54,696 nt of DNA from a virus: IMG/VR virus record IMGVR_UViG_3300049432_000174, positions 1 to 54,696 of that record. One strand, 5' to 3'. The notes under the pieces are model-generated. The model was not told the DNA's origin and did no database searches. It saw only the letters and a list, made by a program, of their open reading frames with translations. Position numbers and translations under genes: made by a program. Below, in pieces: positions 48,115 through 54,252 of this stretch (position 1 is the first letter of the stretch; the number at the start of each line of letters is the position of its first letter).

Positions 48115-49059
48115 TCACCGGACGAAGCGGTAGACGCGGTCCTTCAACACGAGGGGGGCATCATCAGGTCCCTTCACGTGCGGCGCGATCCACACTGGCC
48201 GGTGTTCCTCGCTGGAGGGGTACCACTGCTGGCGCCAGTGCCCGTCGACTACCCAGCGGCACGACCACTCGGTGTGCTGCCCCTCGGCGGATGGTTCGGT
48301 TTTCGACGGTGCCTGTCGCCGCAGCGTGACGACGCGGATGCCGTCCTCGACGTCGAGGGGAAGCCCGAGACGCTCGGCCCGGCGTCGACGCCCACGATCG
48401 ACGTGCCCGCGGCTGATCGACGCGACCCGCTGCTGGCACAGGATCCAGTAGCTGAGGAGGACGCCGTGAGTCACGCTCTCTACGGCCCCTGGGCTCAGCT
48501 GGCCGAACGGGATTTCCTCGTATCGGGCGGGCACGGGGTCGGGGACATGGACATCACCGGGTTGGCGGACGCGACTGATGTCGTCGTGAAGGCAGACGAA
48601 GGCGCCGACCTCGCCGTTGGCGAGCTCGGTGGTGCTCCATGAGATGGCGATGACGTGCATCCCTGTCGGCGAGGAGGCCGCTACGGGCGCGATGGACTGG
48701 CCCTCGATGAACCAGTCCTTGGCGAAGTAGGCGAAGCCTGATGGTGAAGGAAGGTGGTCCGGGGTGAAGTTGACACCGGGCATGCTCTTGCCGGCGGCGA
48801 GGACGAGGTCGACCATCTCTGGGGCGATCCAGTATGTGGCGCCTCGGAGCCAGCTGTCCTTGAGCAGCCCGATGACGTGTTCGGGCTTCCAGGCGAGATA
48901 GCTGGGCTCCCATGGTCCGTTCTCACCGCCGCCGTGATAGGCCATTTCGAGGCCGAGCTGACTCTCGACGATGTCGTGGCAGGCTCGGCTGTCGGACCAG
49001 CGGATCAGGTCGAGCTGTGCCTCCAGGGCGACCATCCATGGCGGGGTACGCTCAGCCAT
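48115..49059 (-). CDS. Conserved actinobacterial hypothetical protein
   Basis: 314 aa from the ATG at 49059 with AGGAGGT. The C-terminal HRPVWIAPHVKGPDDAPLV, then LKDRVYRFVR resembles a phage/prophage and actinobacterial family of unknown function (from memory). The middle is alpha/beta (MHVIAISWSTTELANGEVGA). It lies next to the broken integrase, so it may be integrated with the lysogeny genes or be a late addition. Confidence 0.6.
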   Translation of the reverse strand: MAERTPPWMVALEAQLDLIRWSDSRACHDIVESQLGLEMAYHGGGENGPWEPSYLAWKPEHVIGLLKDSWLRGATYWIAPEMVDLVLAAGKSMPGVNFTPDHLPSPSGFAYFAKDWFIEGQSIAPVAASSPTGMHVIAISWSTTELANGEVGAFVCLHDDISRVRQPGDVHVPDPVPARYEEIPFGQLSPGAVESVTHGVLLSYWILCQQRVASISRGHVDRGRRRRAERLGLPLDVEDGIRVVTLRRQAPSKTEPSAEGQHTEWSCRWVVDGHWRQQWYPSSEEHRPVWIAPHVKGPDDAPLVLKDRVYRFVR

Positions 49060-49117
49060 TTCGACCTCCTATCCGAGGTTCGGCCAATGCCCGCTGAGCA
49101 GCGTGATGGGGCCCCGG

Positions 49118-50069
49118 CTAGTTGCTGACACCGCCGGTGGCCCCGGCGACGAACGCGGCGAGGATGTAGGTGGGGTGACGATCGAGGTTCTTGCGGTTCC
49201 GGTCGTAGTGGATCGTGGTCCGTGGGTCGGCGTGGCCGGCGAAGAATTGGGCGTCTCGGATGTCGACTCCGGCGTCGAGGACGGCGGTGACGGCGGCGTG
49301 GCGGATGCTGTGCGGGCTGATGCGGTGGTTGATCCCAGCCTTCTTGGCGAGGCGTTTGACGATGCGGTAGGCGGCGCCTCGGTTGAGGCGGCCGCCGTTG
49401 TTGGCGAGGAGGATCGGTCCTTCGCAGCGTTCGCCGATGGCGAGGTCGATGGCTCGGGCGGTGCGGGGCGCGAGGGGGATGAGTTCGTCCCAGCCGCCTT
49501 TGCGGAGCACGGTGACGGTGCGGTGGCCTTTCCCGGTGGCCATGTCCTCGATGTTGGCGTTGCAGGCTTCGCTGACCCGGAGGCCGTTCATGGCCAGGAG
49601 GACGCACAGGGCGTGGTCTCTCGGGGAGGAGAGGCCGGCTTGGACGAGGAACGCGCCGAGCCCGAGGGTGGTCGAGCCCGAGGGTGGTCGAGACGCGGTC
49701 GGCCTTCGGACGCCGGACGTGGGCGGCCGGGTTCTTGACGATCAGGTCCTCTTCGTCGCACCACTTGTAGAAGCAGCAGATGGTGCTGAGGCGGCGGCCG
49801 ATGGTCGGCCGGGCGTAAGGGACGCCCTGCCATTTCCCGGGCCGGTAGAGGCCTTCTTCGAGGCTCCGGACGTACAGCTCGATGTGGGGGCGGCGGGCCT
49901 CGAAGATGGGGATGTCGTGCCGGGCGGCGAACTCGAACCAGCCTCGGAGGTCGATCTTGTAGCCGGTGAGGGTCGTGCCGCTGTAGCCGGCGAGGAACCC
50001 GGCGGCGGCCATGTATGCCGCATCGAACGGGTCGGCAGAGGGTGCTTCGAGCGCGTAGATTTGCGCCAT
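49118..50069 (-). pseudogene. Second tyrosine integrase, frameshifted
   Basis: From the ATG at 50069 (GGAGG upstream). N-terminal SAM-like domain (GFLAGYSGTTLTGYKIDLRG), then RRPKADRVSTTLGL. Here the frame is lost. The second part begins in LLAMNGLRVSEAC (Arg I) and has GHRTVTVLRKGG, HSIRHAAVT, FAGHADPRTT and the Tyr of IHYDR. Removing one 16-bp repeat unit (49658-49689) restores a 311-aa reading frame with all catalytic residues. It is either a pseudogene, phase-variable or an assembly artefact. Confidence 0.8.
49658..49689. repeat. 16-bp tandem duplication in integrase 2
   Basis: GAGCCCGAGGGTGGTC occurs at 49658-49673 and again at 49674-49689 (plus strand). Because 16 is not a multiple of three, it shifts the frame. 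No other tandem duplication of this kind is seen in a coding gene of the window. Confidence 0.95.
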
Positions 50070-50144
50070 GTCGGGACCTCCATGGGGTCTCGGCCGGGCC
50101 CCGGGCTGTCGCAAGCAGCGCCGGGGCCACCTGGGTGGGGCAAC

Positions 50145-50345
50145 CTATTTAGCCCCGCTCGAATGGGCTGTCAAGAGCGCGCTGATCGGCTGGAGTGGGC
50201 GGGTCACGAGGCATCGGGTCGGGGCGGATACCCGTGTCGCTGCGCCGCCCGGTTGTCGATCGAGTTGGGCACCCCATCCGGCGGGGTGCAGCTCGGCGGT
50301 CCAGGCGCATGGGTCGTCGTAGCTGTAGACCTGAATCCAAGTCAT
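50145..50345 (-). CDS. Small hypothetical protein upstream of integrase 2
   Basis: 66 aa from the ATG at 50345 (MTWIQVYSYDDPCAWTAELH). The first half looks like a real protein (Trp/Asp-rich). The second half is low quality. Its stop is inside the -10 of the strong promoter, so it may be a remnant. No function. Confidence 0.35.
   Translation of the reverse strand: MTWIQVYSYDDPCAWTAELHPAGWGAQLDRQPGGAATRVSAPTRCLVTRPLQPISALLTAHSSGAK
50146..50174 (-). promoter_or_regulatory. Consensus sigma70-type promoter for integrase 2
   Basis: On the minus strand TTGACA (50169-50174), a 17-nt spacer and TAAATA (50146-50151): the best promoter match noticed in the window. It points to the frameshifted integrase at 50069, with a leader of about 70 nt. 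Confidence 0.75.
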
Positions 50346-50391
50346 GGCCCTATTGTCCCAGCGCCGTCAGCCCGGCTGGACTGGTTGGGTC

Positions 50392-50613
50392 TCATGAACA
50401 CCGAGGGCAGGGCACGAGACCGGGCTGTACGGCCCTGTGACAGGAGCAGGGGCACACTTCGGCCCTGGCTTCGGCAAGGAGCCGGCGGGCCTCCTCGGGG
50501 CCAATCATGTCTTCTCGGAGGATCTTGTCGAGGAGGCTGATGGCGCAGTCGTGATGGGCGCGCCAGCAGTTCTGCCAGTGGGTGCCCTGGCGTTCGTCAG
50601 CGGGCGAGAGCAC
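50392..50613 (-). CDS. Cys/His-rich 73-aa protein
   Basis: From the GTG at 50613. NCWRAHHDC in the middle and CPCSCH ... CPRC at the end give a possible two-site zinc protein. DKILREDMIGPEEARRLLAE is helical. It overlaps the 33-aa gene. Last gene of the right small-gene array; 46 bases separate it from the next feature. Confidence 0.5.
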   Translation of the reverse strand: MLSPADERQGTHWQNCWRAHHDCAISLLDKILREDMIGPEEARRLLAEARAEVCPCSCHRAVQPGLVPCPRCS

Positions 50614-50915
50614 AGACCGCCTCCACCTCGCCGAGGAGCTGATCCCACCTCGGTCCGTGAGGTTCTCTTCCCGCCACGGTGATCTTGGCCTCGTCCACGG
50701 CCCTTCTTCCGCTCCCACTCGGACTCCTCCTCCCGGCGGGACTTCTGGATCTTGAGTTCCTCGACTTCGGTCCGCAGTCCGATGGCCTCCTCGGCCAGCT
50801 TCCGGCGGTCGGCGATGGCGTCGTGCTCGCCCTTGAGGGCAGCGACTTGCTTGGACAGCCGGCGCACCTCCTCGAGCAGCTCCTGGGCCACCGGATCGGT
50901 CTGGCTCTTGAACAC
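50505..50915 (-). CDS. Coiled-coil protein with doubtful C-terminus
   Basis: From the GTG at 50915. Residues 1-76 are a clean coiled coil (LLEEVRRLSKQVAALKGEHD; VEELKIQKSRREEESEWERK). Beyond that the frame becomes Gly/Arg/Thr-rich and overlaps two better frames (50597-50698 and 50392-50613). An indel or a natural frameshift may join the coil to VDEAKITVAGREP. The start follows RIDGSISEEGS and TGACGTG. Confidence 0.45.
   Translation of the reverse strand: MFKSQTDPVAQELLEEVRRLSKQVAALKGEHDAIADRRKLAEEAIGLRTEVEELKIQKSRREEESEWERKKGRGRGQDHRGGKRTSRTEVGSAPRRGGGGLCSRPLTNARAPTGRTAGAPITTAPSASSTRSSEKT
50597..50698 (-). CDS. 33-aa protein or C-terminus of the coiled-coil gene
   Basis: From the GTG at 50698: MDEAKITVAGREPHGPRWDQ, then LLGEVEAVCALAR. 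It overlaps the coil gene in another frame. The sequence looks more like real protein than the coil gene's own frame there, so it could be its true end after a frame change. Confidence 0.4.
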   Translation of the reverse strand: MDEAKITVAGREPHGPRWDQLLGEVEAVCALAR

Positions 50916-50916
50916 G

Positions 50917-51153
50917 TCAGCTCCCTTCTTCTGAAATAGACCCGTCGATACGCGCGCTCGGATGGTCGACCGTCGTCCAGATAGCGGCGAAGTCGTGGTT
51001 GCCCCAGCAGTCGGGCTCGTAAAGGTGGTCGCCGTCGTGTTTTCGGTACTTGAGGCAGCGCCAGTCCGTCCCAAACGGGCCTAGCTGCCACTGGTGACAA
51101 CGGTCGGGGAAGAGGGTCCGGGCAAAGCTGTCCATCCAAGTGAAGGCTCTCAC
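50917..51153 (-). CDS. Hypothetical 78-aa protein
   Basis: From the GTG at 51153, 15 nt after a CTGATCGACGG element. WMDSFARTLFPDRCHQWQLG, then YRKHDGDHLYEPDCWGNHDF: aromatic, with Cys/His pairs. Ends SARIDGSISEEGS (gene-end element). Function is unknown. Confidence 0.55.
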   Translation of the reverse strand: MRAFTWMDSFARTLFPDRCHQWQLGPFGTDWRCLKYRKHDGDHLYEPDCWGNHDFAAIWTTVDHPSARIDGSISEEGS

Positions 51154-51575
51154 GTCGCCTCTCCAACCCCGTCGATCAGTTGCAGGCGGCGCAGGTACTC
51201 AGCGGCCCAGCGACGGCGGTCGGGGTGGGTCAGTACGTCCTCGATGAAGTCCTTGATGAGGCTGTCCATTTGAGGTCCGGCCTGGATGATCTGCCCGCCA
51301 TGCTTCGTCAGGGCGTTGAGGATCTGGCCCTCTAGGTTGAGCATGAGATCGGCCTCGGAGAAGTCTTCAAGAACGTACTCCTCGGGGTGGCGGTAGAACA
51401 AGGTCGTCTCGATGTCGGTGAACTCGGGGTCGAGTCGCGCCTGGCAGTAGCGGCAACGGTTCTGGGAGCGGTACCAGCGAATGTCTTCGATCGTGTCGAG
51501 ATACATCCAGCGGAGCGCCCGCCAGCACTGCCAACCGAGACCGACCATGGCTACCGCCAGCACGATCTCAACCAT
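51150..51575 (-). CDS. Membrane protein with Cys pair and shared C-terminal domain
   Basis: 141 aa from the ATG at 51575, 8 nt after CTGATCGACGG. A membrane helix (MVEIVLAVAMVGLGWQCW), then RCRYCQARLD (CxxC), then the EDFSEADLM domain identical to that of the 74-aa gene at 550-774. Ends RRLQLIDGVGEAT. The free-standing copy shows that the domain moves as a cassette. Confidence 0.65.
   Translation of the reverse strand: MVEIVLAVAMVGLGWQCWRALRWMYLDTIEDIRWYRSQNRCRYCQARLDPEFTDIETTLFYRHPEEYVLEDFSEADLMLNLEGQILNALTKHGGQIIQAGPQMDSLIKDFIEDVLTHPDRRRWAAEYLRRLQLIDGVGEAT
51169..51372. repeat. 204-bp near-identical repeat, right copy
   Basis: The copy of 566-769 (four mismatches). Homology begins at the element CTGATCGACGG and stops where the longer gene's N-terminal part begins. 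See the left copy for the comparison. Confidence 0.93.
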
Positions 51576-51738
51576 GGTCAACCCCGTCGATCAGGGCGGC
51601 CCTGGCCTCAATGAGGCCCTGGTACCAGCAGTTGTAGAGCCAGGCTTCCAGGTCCTTCTCGGACAGCTCTCCGAGGCGTCCGAGGACCGCCTCGCATTCC
51701 TCCACCAATCGCTCCAGGGCCACACGCTCGGCGCTCAT
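51568..51738 (-). CDS. Small helical protein
   Basis: 56 aa from the ATG at 51738, 6 nt after CTGATCGACGG. ERLVEECEAVLGRLGELSEK, then LEAWLYNCWYQGLIEARAAL: helical. Ends LIDGVDHG (gene-end element). ATGA overlap upstream. Function is unknown. Confidence 0.55.
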   Translation of the reverse strand: MSAERVALERLVEECEAVLGRLGELSEKDLEAWLYNCWYQGLIEARAALIDGVDHG

Positions 51739-51884
51739 TGGGAGCCGTCGATCAGTACGTTGCACAGGACACAGATGCCGTCCTCGTCAAGGTCGTGCTC
51801 GCAGTACCGGGTAGGGCAGGCAGTCTCGTGACGGGTCTCGTCGCCCCCGCACCCGGGGCATACATAGTCGGCGTTGTCAGGCAT
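51735..51884 (-). CDS. Zinc-ribbon peptide
   Basis: 49 aa from the ATG at 51884. YVCPGCGGDE, CPTRYCEHD and ICVLCNVLIDGSQ give several Cys pairs, a treble-clef-like small zinc protein. 8 nt after TACGACGGTGATCC. No target known. Confidence 0.6.
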   Translation of the reverse strand: MPDNADYVCPGCGGDETRHETACPTRYCEHDLDEDGICVLCNVLIDGSQ

Positions 51885-52014
51885 GAGGATCACCGTCGTA
51901 CTGTTCGCCCACCTCGGCAGCGACTCGGCAGCGTCGGCAGTCCTCACAGATGGTGGGTTCGGGTCCGTCGCCGTGACCCCAGATGCGTCCGCAGTCGATG
52001 CACTTGAACATCAT
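51877..52014 (-). CDS. 45-aa zinc protein
   Basis: From the ATG at 52014 (a second ATG follows at once). FKCIDCGRIWGHGDGPEPTIC, with EDCRRC, forms a Cys4+ ribbon. Ends EQYDGDPHA, where YDG is the gene-end variant. Overlaps the next gene by 8 bp. Confidence 0.55.
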   Translation of the reverse strand: MMFKCIDCGRIWGHGDGPEPTICEDCRRCRVAAEVGEQYDGDPHA

Positions 52015-52244
52015 CGGGCGCCGTCCTCACCGTCGGAATGGTCGGTCCACCAGCGGGCCTGCCGGTGCTGGAGCGGGTAGGCGGCGATCACGGCGTGGGT
52101 TGGCCCGCAGGCGCTCTCTCGGAAGGGCTGTCCGCACTGGGTGCAGGGCGGCATGAAGGCGTCGACCATCGCCATGAGCCGAGCGAGGGCCTGCTTGACC
52201 TCGTCGTAGTCGGCCAGGCGGACGGTGACCTCAGCCTTCGCCAT
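52011..52244 (-). CDS. Small Cys/His protein
   Basis: 77 aa from the ATG at 52244. A helical start (VTVRLADYDEVKQALARLMA), then PPCTQCGQPFRESACGPTH, a zinc motif. Ends HSDGEDGAR. Its start lies 11 nt after CAGAGCGACGG. Confidence 0.55.
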   Translation of the reverse strand: MAKAEVTVRLADYDEVKQALARLMAMVDAFMPPCTQCGQPFRESACGPTHAVIAAYPLQHRQARWWTDHSDGEDGAR

Positions 52245-52278
52245 CGCCGATCCTCCCGTCGCTCTGGATCTCAGGCAT
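52231..52278 (-). CDS. 15-aa leader peptide candidate
   Basis: MPEIQSDGRIGDGEG from the ATG at 52278; its stop lies inside the next gene's start region. Supported only by the QSDG element at 52256-52266 and coupling. It may be a translational leader rather than a protein. Confidence 0.3.
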   Translation of the reverse strand: MPEIQSDGRIGDGEG

Positions 52279-52756
52279 CTTCGCCACGCTGGCTCCCGTC
52301 GTTCAGTCGCTCGCATTCGGCGGCTTCGTACATCGTTGCGTGGCGATGCTCAGGGTCCTGGAGGGTCCGCTGGCATGCGAAGGTGTCGCCTTCCCCAGGA
52401 CCGTCGGAGTGTGCGGCCTGCCGCTTCTCGTGCTCGACCCACTTGTTGGCCGCATCGACCAGTTCCTGAAGGGCGTTGATCCCTGGGAGCATGATGTCGA
52501 TTTGCGTGCCGTGCATCCTCAGAACCGTTTGCCCATACCGCTCAACGTCGAGCGTGAACTTCATCGGGGACAGGACGACAGACTTGCGGGCATCGAAGGG
52601 TTGCCACTCATCGAACTCACGGTGACCGTCGAGGCTGACCGAGAAGGGTTCTACTGATTCGGCGTACCGGGGAGGGTCGTCGGGGCAAGGGTCCTTGTCG
52701 TCGTAGGGCTCGCCGTGAGGGCAATACCCTGCGACTGATCCGGCGTCCTGGGTCAT
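52271..52756 (-). CDS. Hypothetical 161-aa protein
   Basis: From the ATG at 52756, 9 nt after CTGATCGACGG. Start YCPHGEPYDDKDPCPDD (Cys/His pair), a beta-rich middle (RKSVVLSPMKFTLDVERYGQ) and ends AAECERLNDGSQRGEDA (LNDG element). The largest gene of the right array. Function is unknown. Confidence 0.55.
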   Translation of the reverse strand: MTQDAGSVAGYCPHGEPYDDKDPCPDDPPRYAESVEPFSVSLDGHREFDEWQPFDARKSVVLSPMKFTLDVERYGQTVLRMHGTQIDIMLPGINALQELVDAANKWVEHEKRQAAHSDGPGEGDTFACQRTLQDPEHRHATMYEAAECERLNDGSQRGEDA

Positions 52757-52956
52757 GATTTGGTCCCGTCGATCAGGAGCACCGGGCCGTAGTTTCCGGC
52801 GACTCTTGTCCATGATTCGGTGTCGTCATCTATGTCGTCGCCGACCTGGGCCCAGGAGCGGCGGCCCTCCTCGAATCTGCGCCAGCGGCGGCCTTCGCAA
52901 TCAACCACTACCGACCCGACGGGAGGCTCGGGATCGGTGGACGAGAGCTTCGTCAT
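52753..52956 (-). CDS. 67-aa protein duplicated at the left edge
   Basis: From the ATG at 52956. Trp/Arg-rich (GRRWRRFEEGRRSWAQVGDD), then TESWTRVAGNYGPVLLIDG. The 5' part is within the 127-bp repeat. Function is unknown. Ends LLIDGTKS. Confidence 0.55.
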   Translation of the reverse strand: MTKLSSTDPEPPVGSVVVDCEGRRWRRFEEGRRSWAQVGDDIDDDTESWTRVAGNYGPVLLIDGTKS

Positions 52957-52989
52957 GGCTCCAGTGTCCCAGCGTCACCCGAACCGTCG
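52863..52989. repeat. 127-bp direct repeat, right copy
   Basis: Identical to 1-127. Encodes the N-terminal part of the MTKLSS gene and GDAGTLEP of the gene upstream. The right homology edge is inside the element (CTCAA here, CTGAT at the left copy). Recombination between the copies would circularise or delete 52,862 bp. Confidence 0.95.
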
Positions 52990-53150
52990 TTGAGTAGCAC
53001 CTCGGAGCAGATCGTCGTCGTACCTGCCACAATCGTGGGCTCGGGTGGGTAAAGCGGACGACCACACTTGTGGCAGCAACCGTTTGGTGCCGGGACGTGT
53101 TCGGCCCAGGGGCACTCCTGGTCGTAGTCCTCACCGTCGTACCGTCCCAT
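52953..53150 (-). CDS. Cys-rich 65-aa protein
   Basis: From the ATG at 53150. CCHKCGRPLYPPEP is a zinc knuckle. Ends EVLLNDGSGDAGTLEP; the last residues come from the 127-bp repeat also present at 91-127. GGGAGG lies 5 nt before the start. Confidence 0.6.
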   Translation of the reverse strand: MGRYDGEDYDQECPWAEHVPAPNGCCHKCGRPLYPPEPTIVAGTTTICSEVLLNDGSGDAGTLEP

Positions 53151-53443
53151 CACGCCTCCCGGGGGCCGTCGAGGTGCCCGGCGTGGTCCTGAGGTGAGTT
53201 GCAACCAGCCTCGTCACAGGCGAGCCAGTCGAAGACCTCAGGTGAAGCAACAGGAATGCCTGACAAACGATCGTCGGGGCCATCCTTGATGCCGCACCAC
53301 TCACGAAGGGCGGGGCGCTCAAGCGCCATCTGCGCCCGTTTCGCTGCCCGGAGGCACTCTCCGACCACCCTGGCGGCGGGCATGTCGGCCTTGATGTTGG
53401 CTTTGTCGAGTTCCATCTTGAACTGCTCGTAGAAGTCGGCCAT
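53150..53443 (-). CDS. Hypothetical 97-aa protein
   Basis: From the ATG at 53443 with GGGAGGTG upstream. A helical N-terminus (YEQFKMELDKANIKADMPAA), then FDWLACDEAGCNSPQDHAGH (Cys/His). Ends HLDGPREA (gene-end variant). Function is unknown. Confidence 0.55.
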   Translation of the reverse strand: MADFYEQFKMELDKANIKADMPAARVVGECLRAAKRAQMALERPALREWCGIKDGPDDRLSGIPVASPEVFDWLACDEAGCNSPQDHAGHLDGPREA

Positions 53444-53777
53444 TAGCGCACCTCCCGGCTGACGTGGAGAGGGAGCATCGGCAGCAGGCAGGCCACAGAT
53501 CGAACCTCCAGGGGGTCCGTTTCCAGAACACCCCGACCCAGCAATCCTGCGGCTTCCATTCGAGGCGGATCACCCACAACCACTTGTCGGTGAAGATCGA
53601 CAGACGCCTGTGGGACAGGTCGAGGGGCCACACCGGTTCGGCTGGACGGTGGTTCTCGGGGATGTCTAGGCGGCCCATGTTGTGACCTCTCATGAGGGTG
53701 CAGCCGAAGCTGCCACATCGCTCGAAATCGACACCCTCAACCATTGGTTCACTCCGTACTAAATCGGCGCTACTCAC
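53443..53777 (-). CDS. Trp-rich protein with possible frameshift end
   Basis: From the GTG at 53777 (ATG at 53744 possible). SADLVRSEPMVEGVDFERCG, then RLSIFTDKWLWVIRLEWKPQ, then WVGVFWKRTPWRFDLW. In its own frame it continues to 53319, through the next gene. A -1 shift near 53495 gives the natural-looking end ACLLPMLPLHVSREVR at 53443, directly before the next ATG. The coordinates given assume this shift. Confidence 0.4.
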
Positions 53778-54021
53778 CAGAACCACCCCCGTCGTTGTGA
53801 AGCAGGGCCTCGATCCACACGGCCTTCGTGGGGTCGTCAACCTGATCAAATCCAACCCAGGCTCCGAAGCAACCAGTGGGGTGGGGGATGTCATCGAAAG
53901 CATTGGTGACGTAGTAGCCGTCGCTCTTGCTCACCGTGGTGATGCGGGCGGTGTCAGTCACCTTGGTGCCCCAGTGGACCAGCACGTCGTCGTTGACCTT
54001 GCGTACAGCGCTATCGGGCAT
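53770..54021 (-). CDS. Hypothetical 83-aa protein
   Basis: From the ATG at 54021. A beta-rich start (VRKVNDDVLVHWGTKVTDTA; ITTVSKSDGYYVTN), then GCFGAWVGFDQVDD. Ends LLHNDGGGSGE (element variant). 8 nt after CTCAACGACGG. Function is unknown. Confidence 0.55.
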   Translation of the reverse strand: MPDSAVRKVNDDVLVHWGTKVTDTARITTVSKSDGYYVTNAFDDIPHPTGCFGAWVGFDQVDDPTKAVWIEALLHNDGGGSGE

Positions 54022-54205
54022 CCGCGTCTCCGTCGTTGAGTCGCTGCTGATCCAGGCGGGCGAAGAACTCGTCGCACACCTTCTCGGCCAAGCAATCGCA
54101 GGTGGGCAACCGAACTGGCCCGTTCATCTTCACGACGACCTCGGTCGGAGCGCCGCACTCAGGGCACACACTCTCGGCGATCAATCTGGGGTCGTCGGTT
54201 GACAT
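54011..54205 (-). CDS. Zinc-binding 64-aa protein, first of the array
   Basis: From the ATG at 54205. SVCPECGAPTEVVVKMNG, then LPTCDCLAEKVCDEF: Cys pairs. Ends RLNDGDADAR. First gene of the leftward array, behind the promoter at 54212-54240. Function is unknown. Confidence 0.6.
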   Translation of the reverse strand: MSTDDPRLIAESVCPECGAPTEVVVKMNGPVRLPTCDCLAEKVCDEFFARLDQQRLNDGDADAR

Positions 54206-54211
54206 CGGCCC

Positions 54212-54240
54212 ATCATGAGCCGCACACTCCGCCAATGCAA
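54212..54240 (-). promoter_or_regulatory. Candidate promoter for the right small-gene array
   Basis: On the minus strand TTGCAT (54235-54240), a 17-nt spacer and CATGAT (54212-54217), 6 nt before the ATG at 54205, so it may be leaderless. Divergent from the helicase. The -10 is imperfect. Confidence 0.4.
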
Positions 54241-54252
54241 GGATCTTCTAAC

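Larger units (their letters stand above)
50942..54040 (-). promoter_or_regulatory. Right cluster of CTGATCGACGG start-associated elements
   Basis: Minus-strand copies, with nt before the next start: 50942-50952 (26), 51169-51179 (15), 51584-51594 (8), 51745-51755 (6), 51893-51900 (8), 52021-52026 (6), 52256-52266 (11), 52296-52306 (17), 52766-52776 (9), 52984-52994 (27), 53166-53176 (15), 53789-53799 (11), 54030-54040 (8). Variants are CTGATCGACGG, CTCAACGACGG, CTGAACGACGG, CACAACGACGG and CACCTCGACGG. In all, GACGG is read as Asp-Gly in the upstream protein. The role is inferred. Confidence 0.6.
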
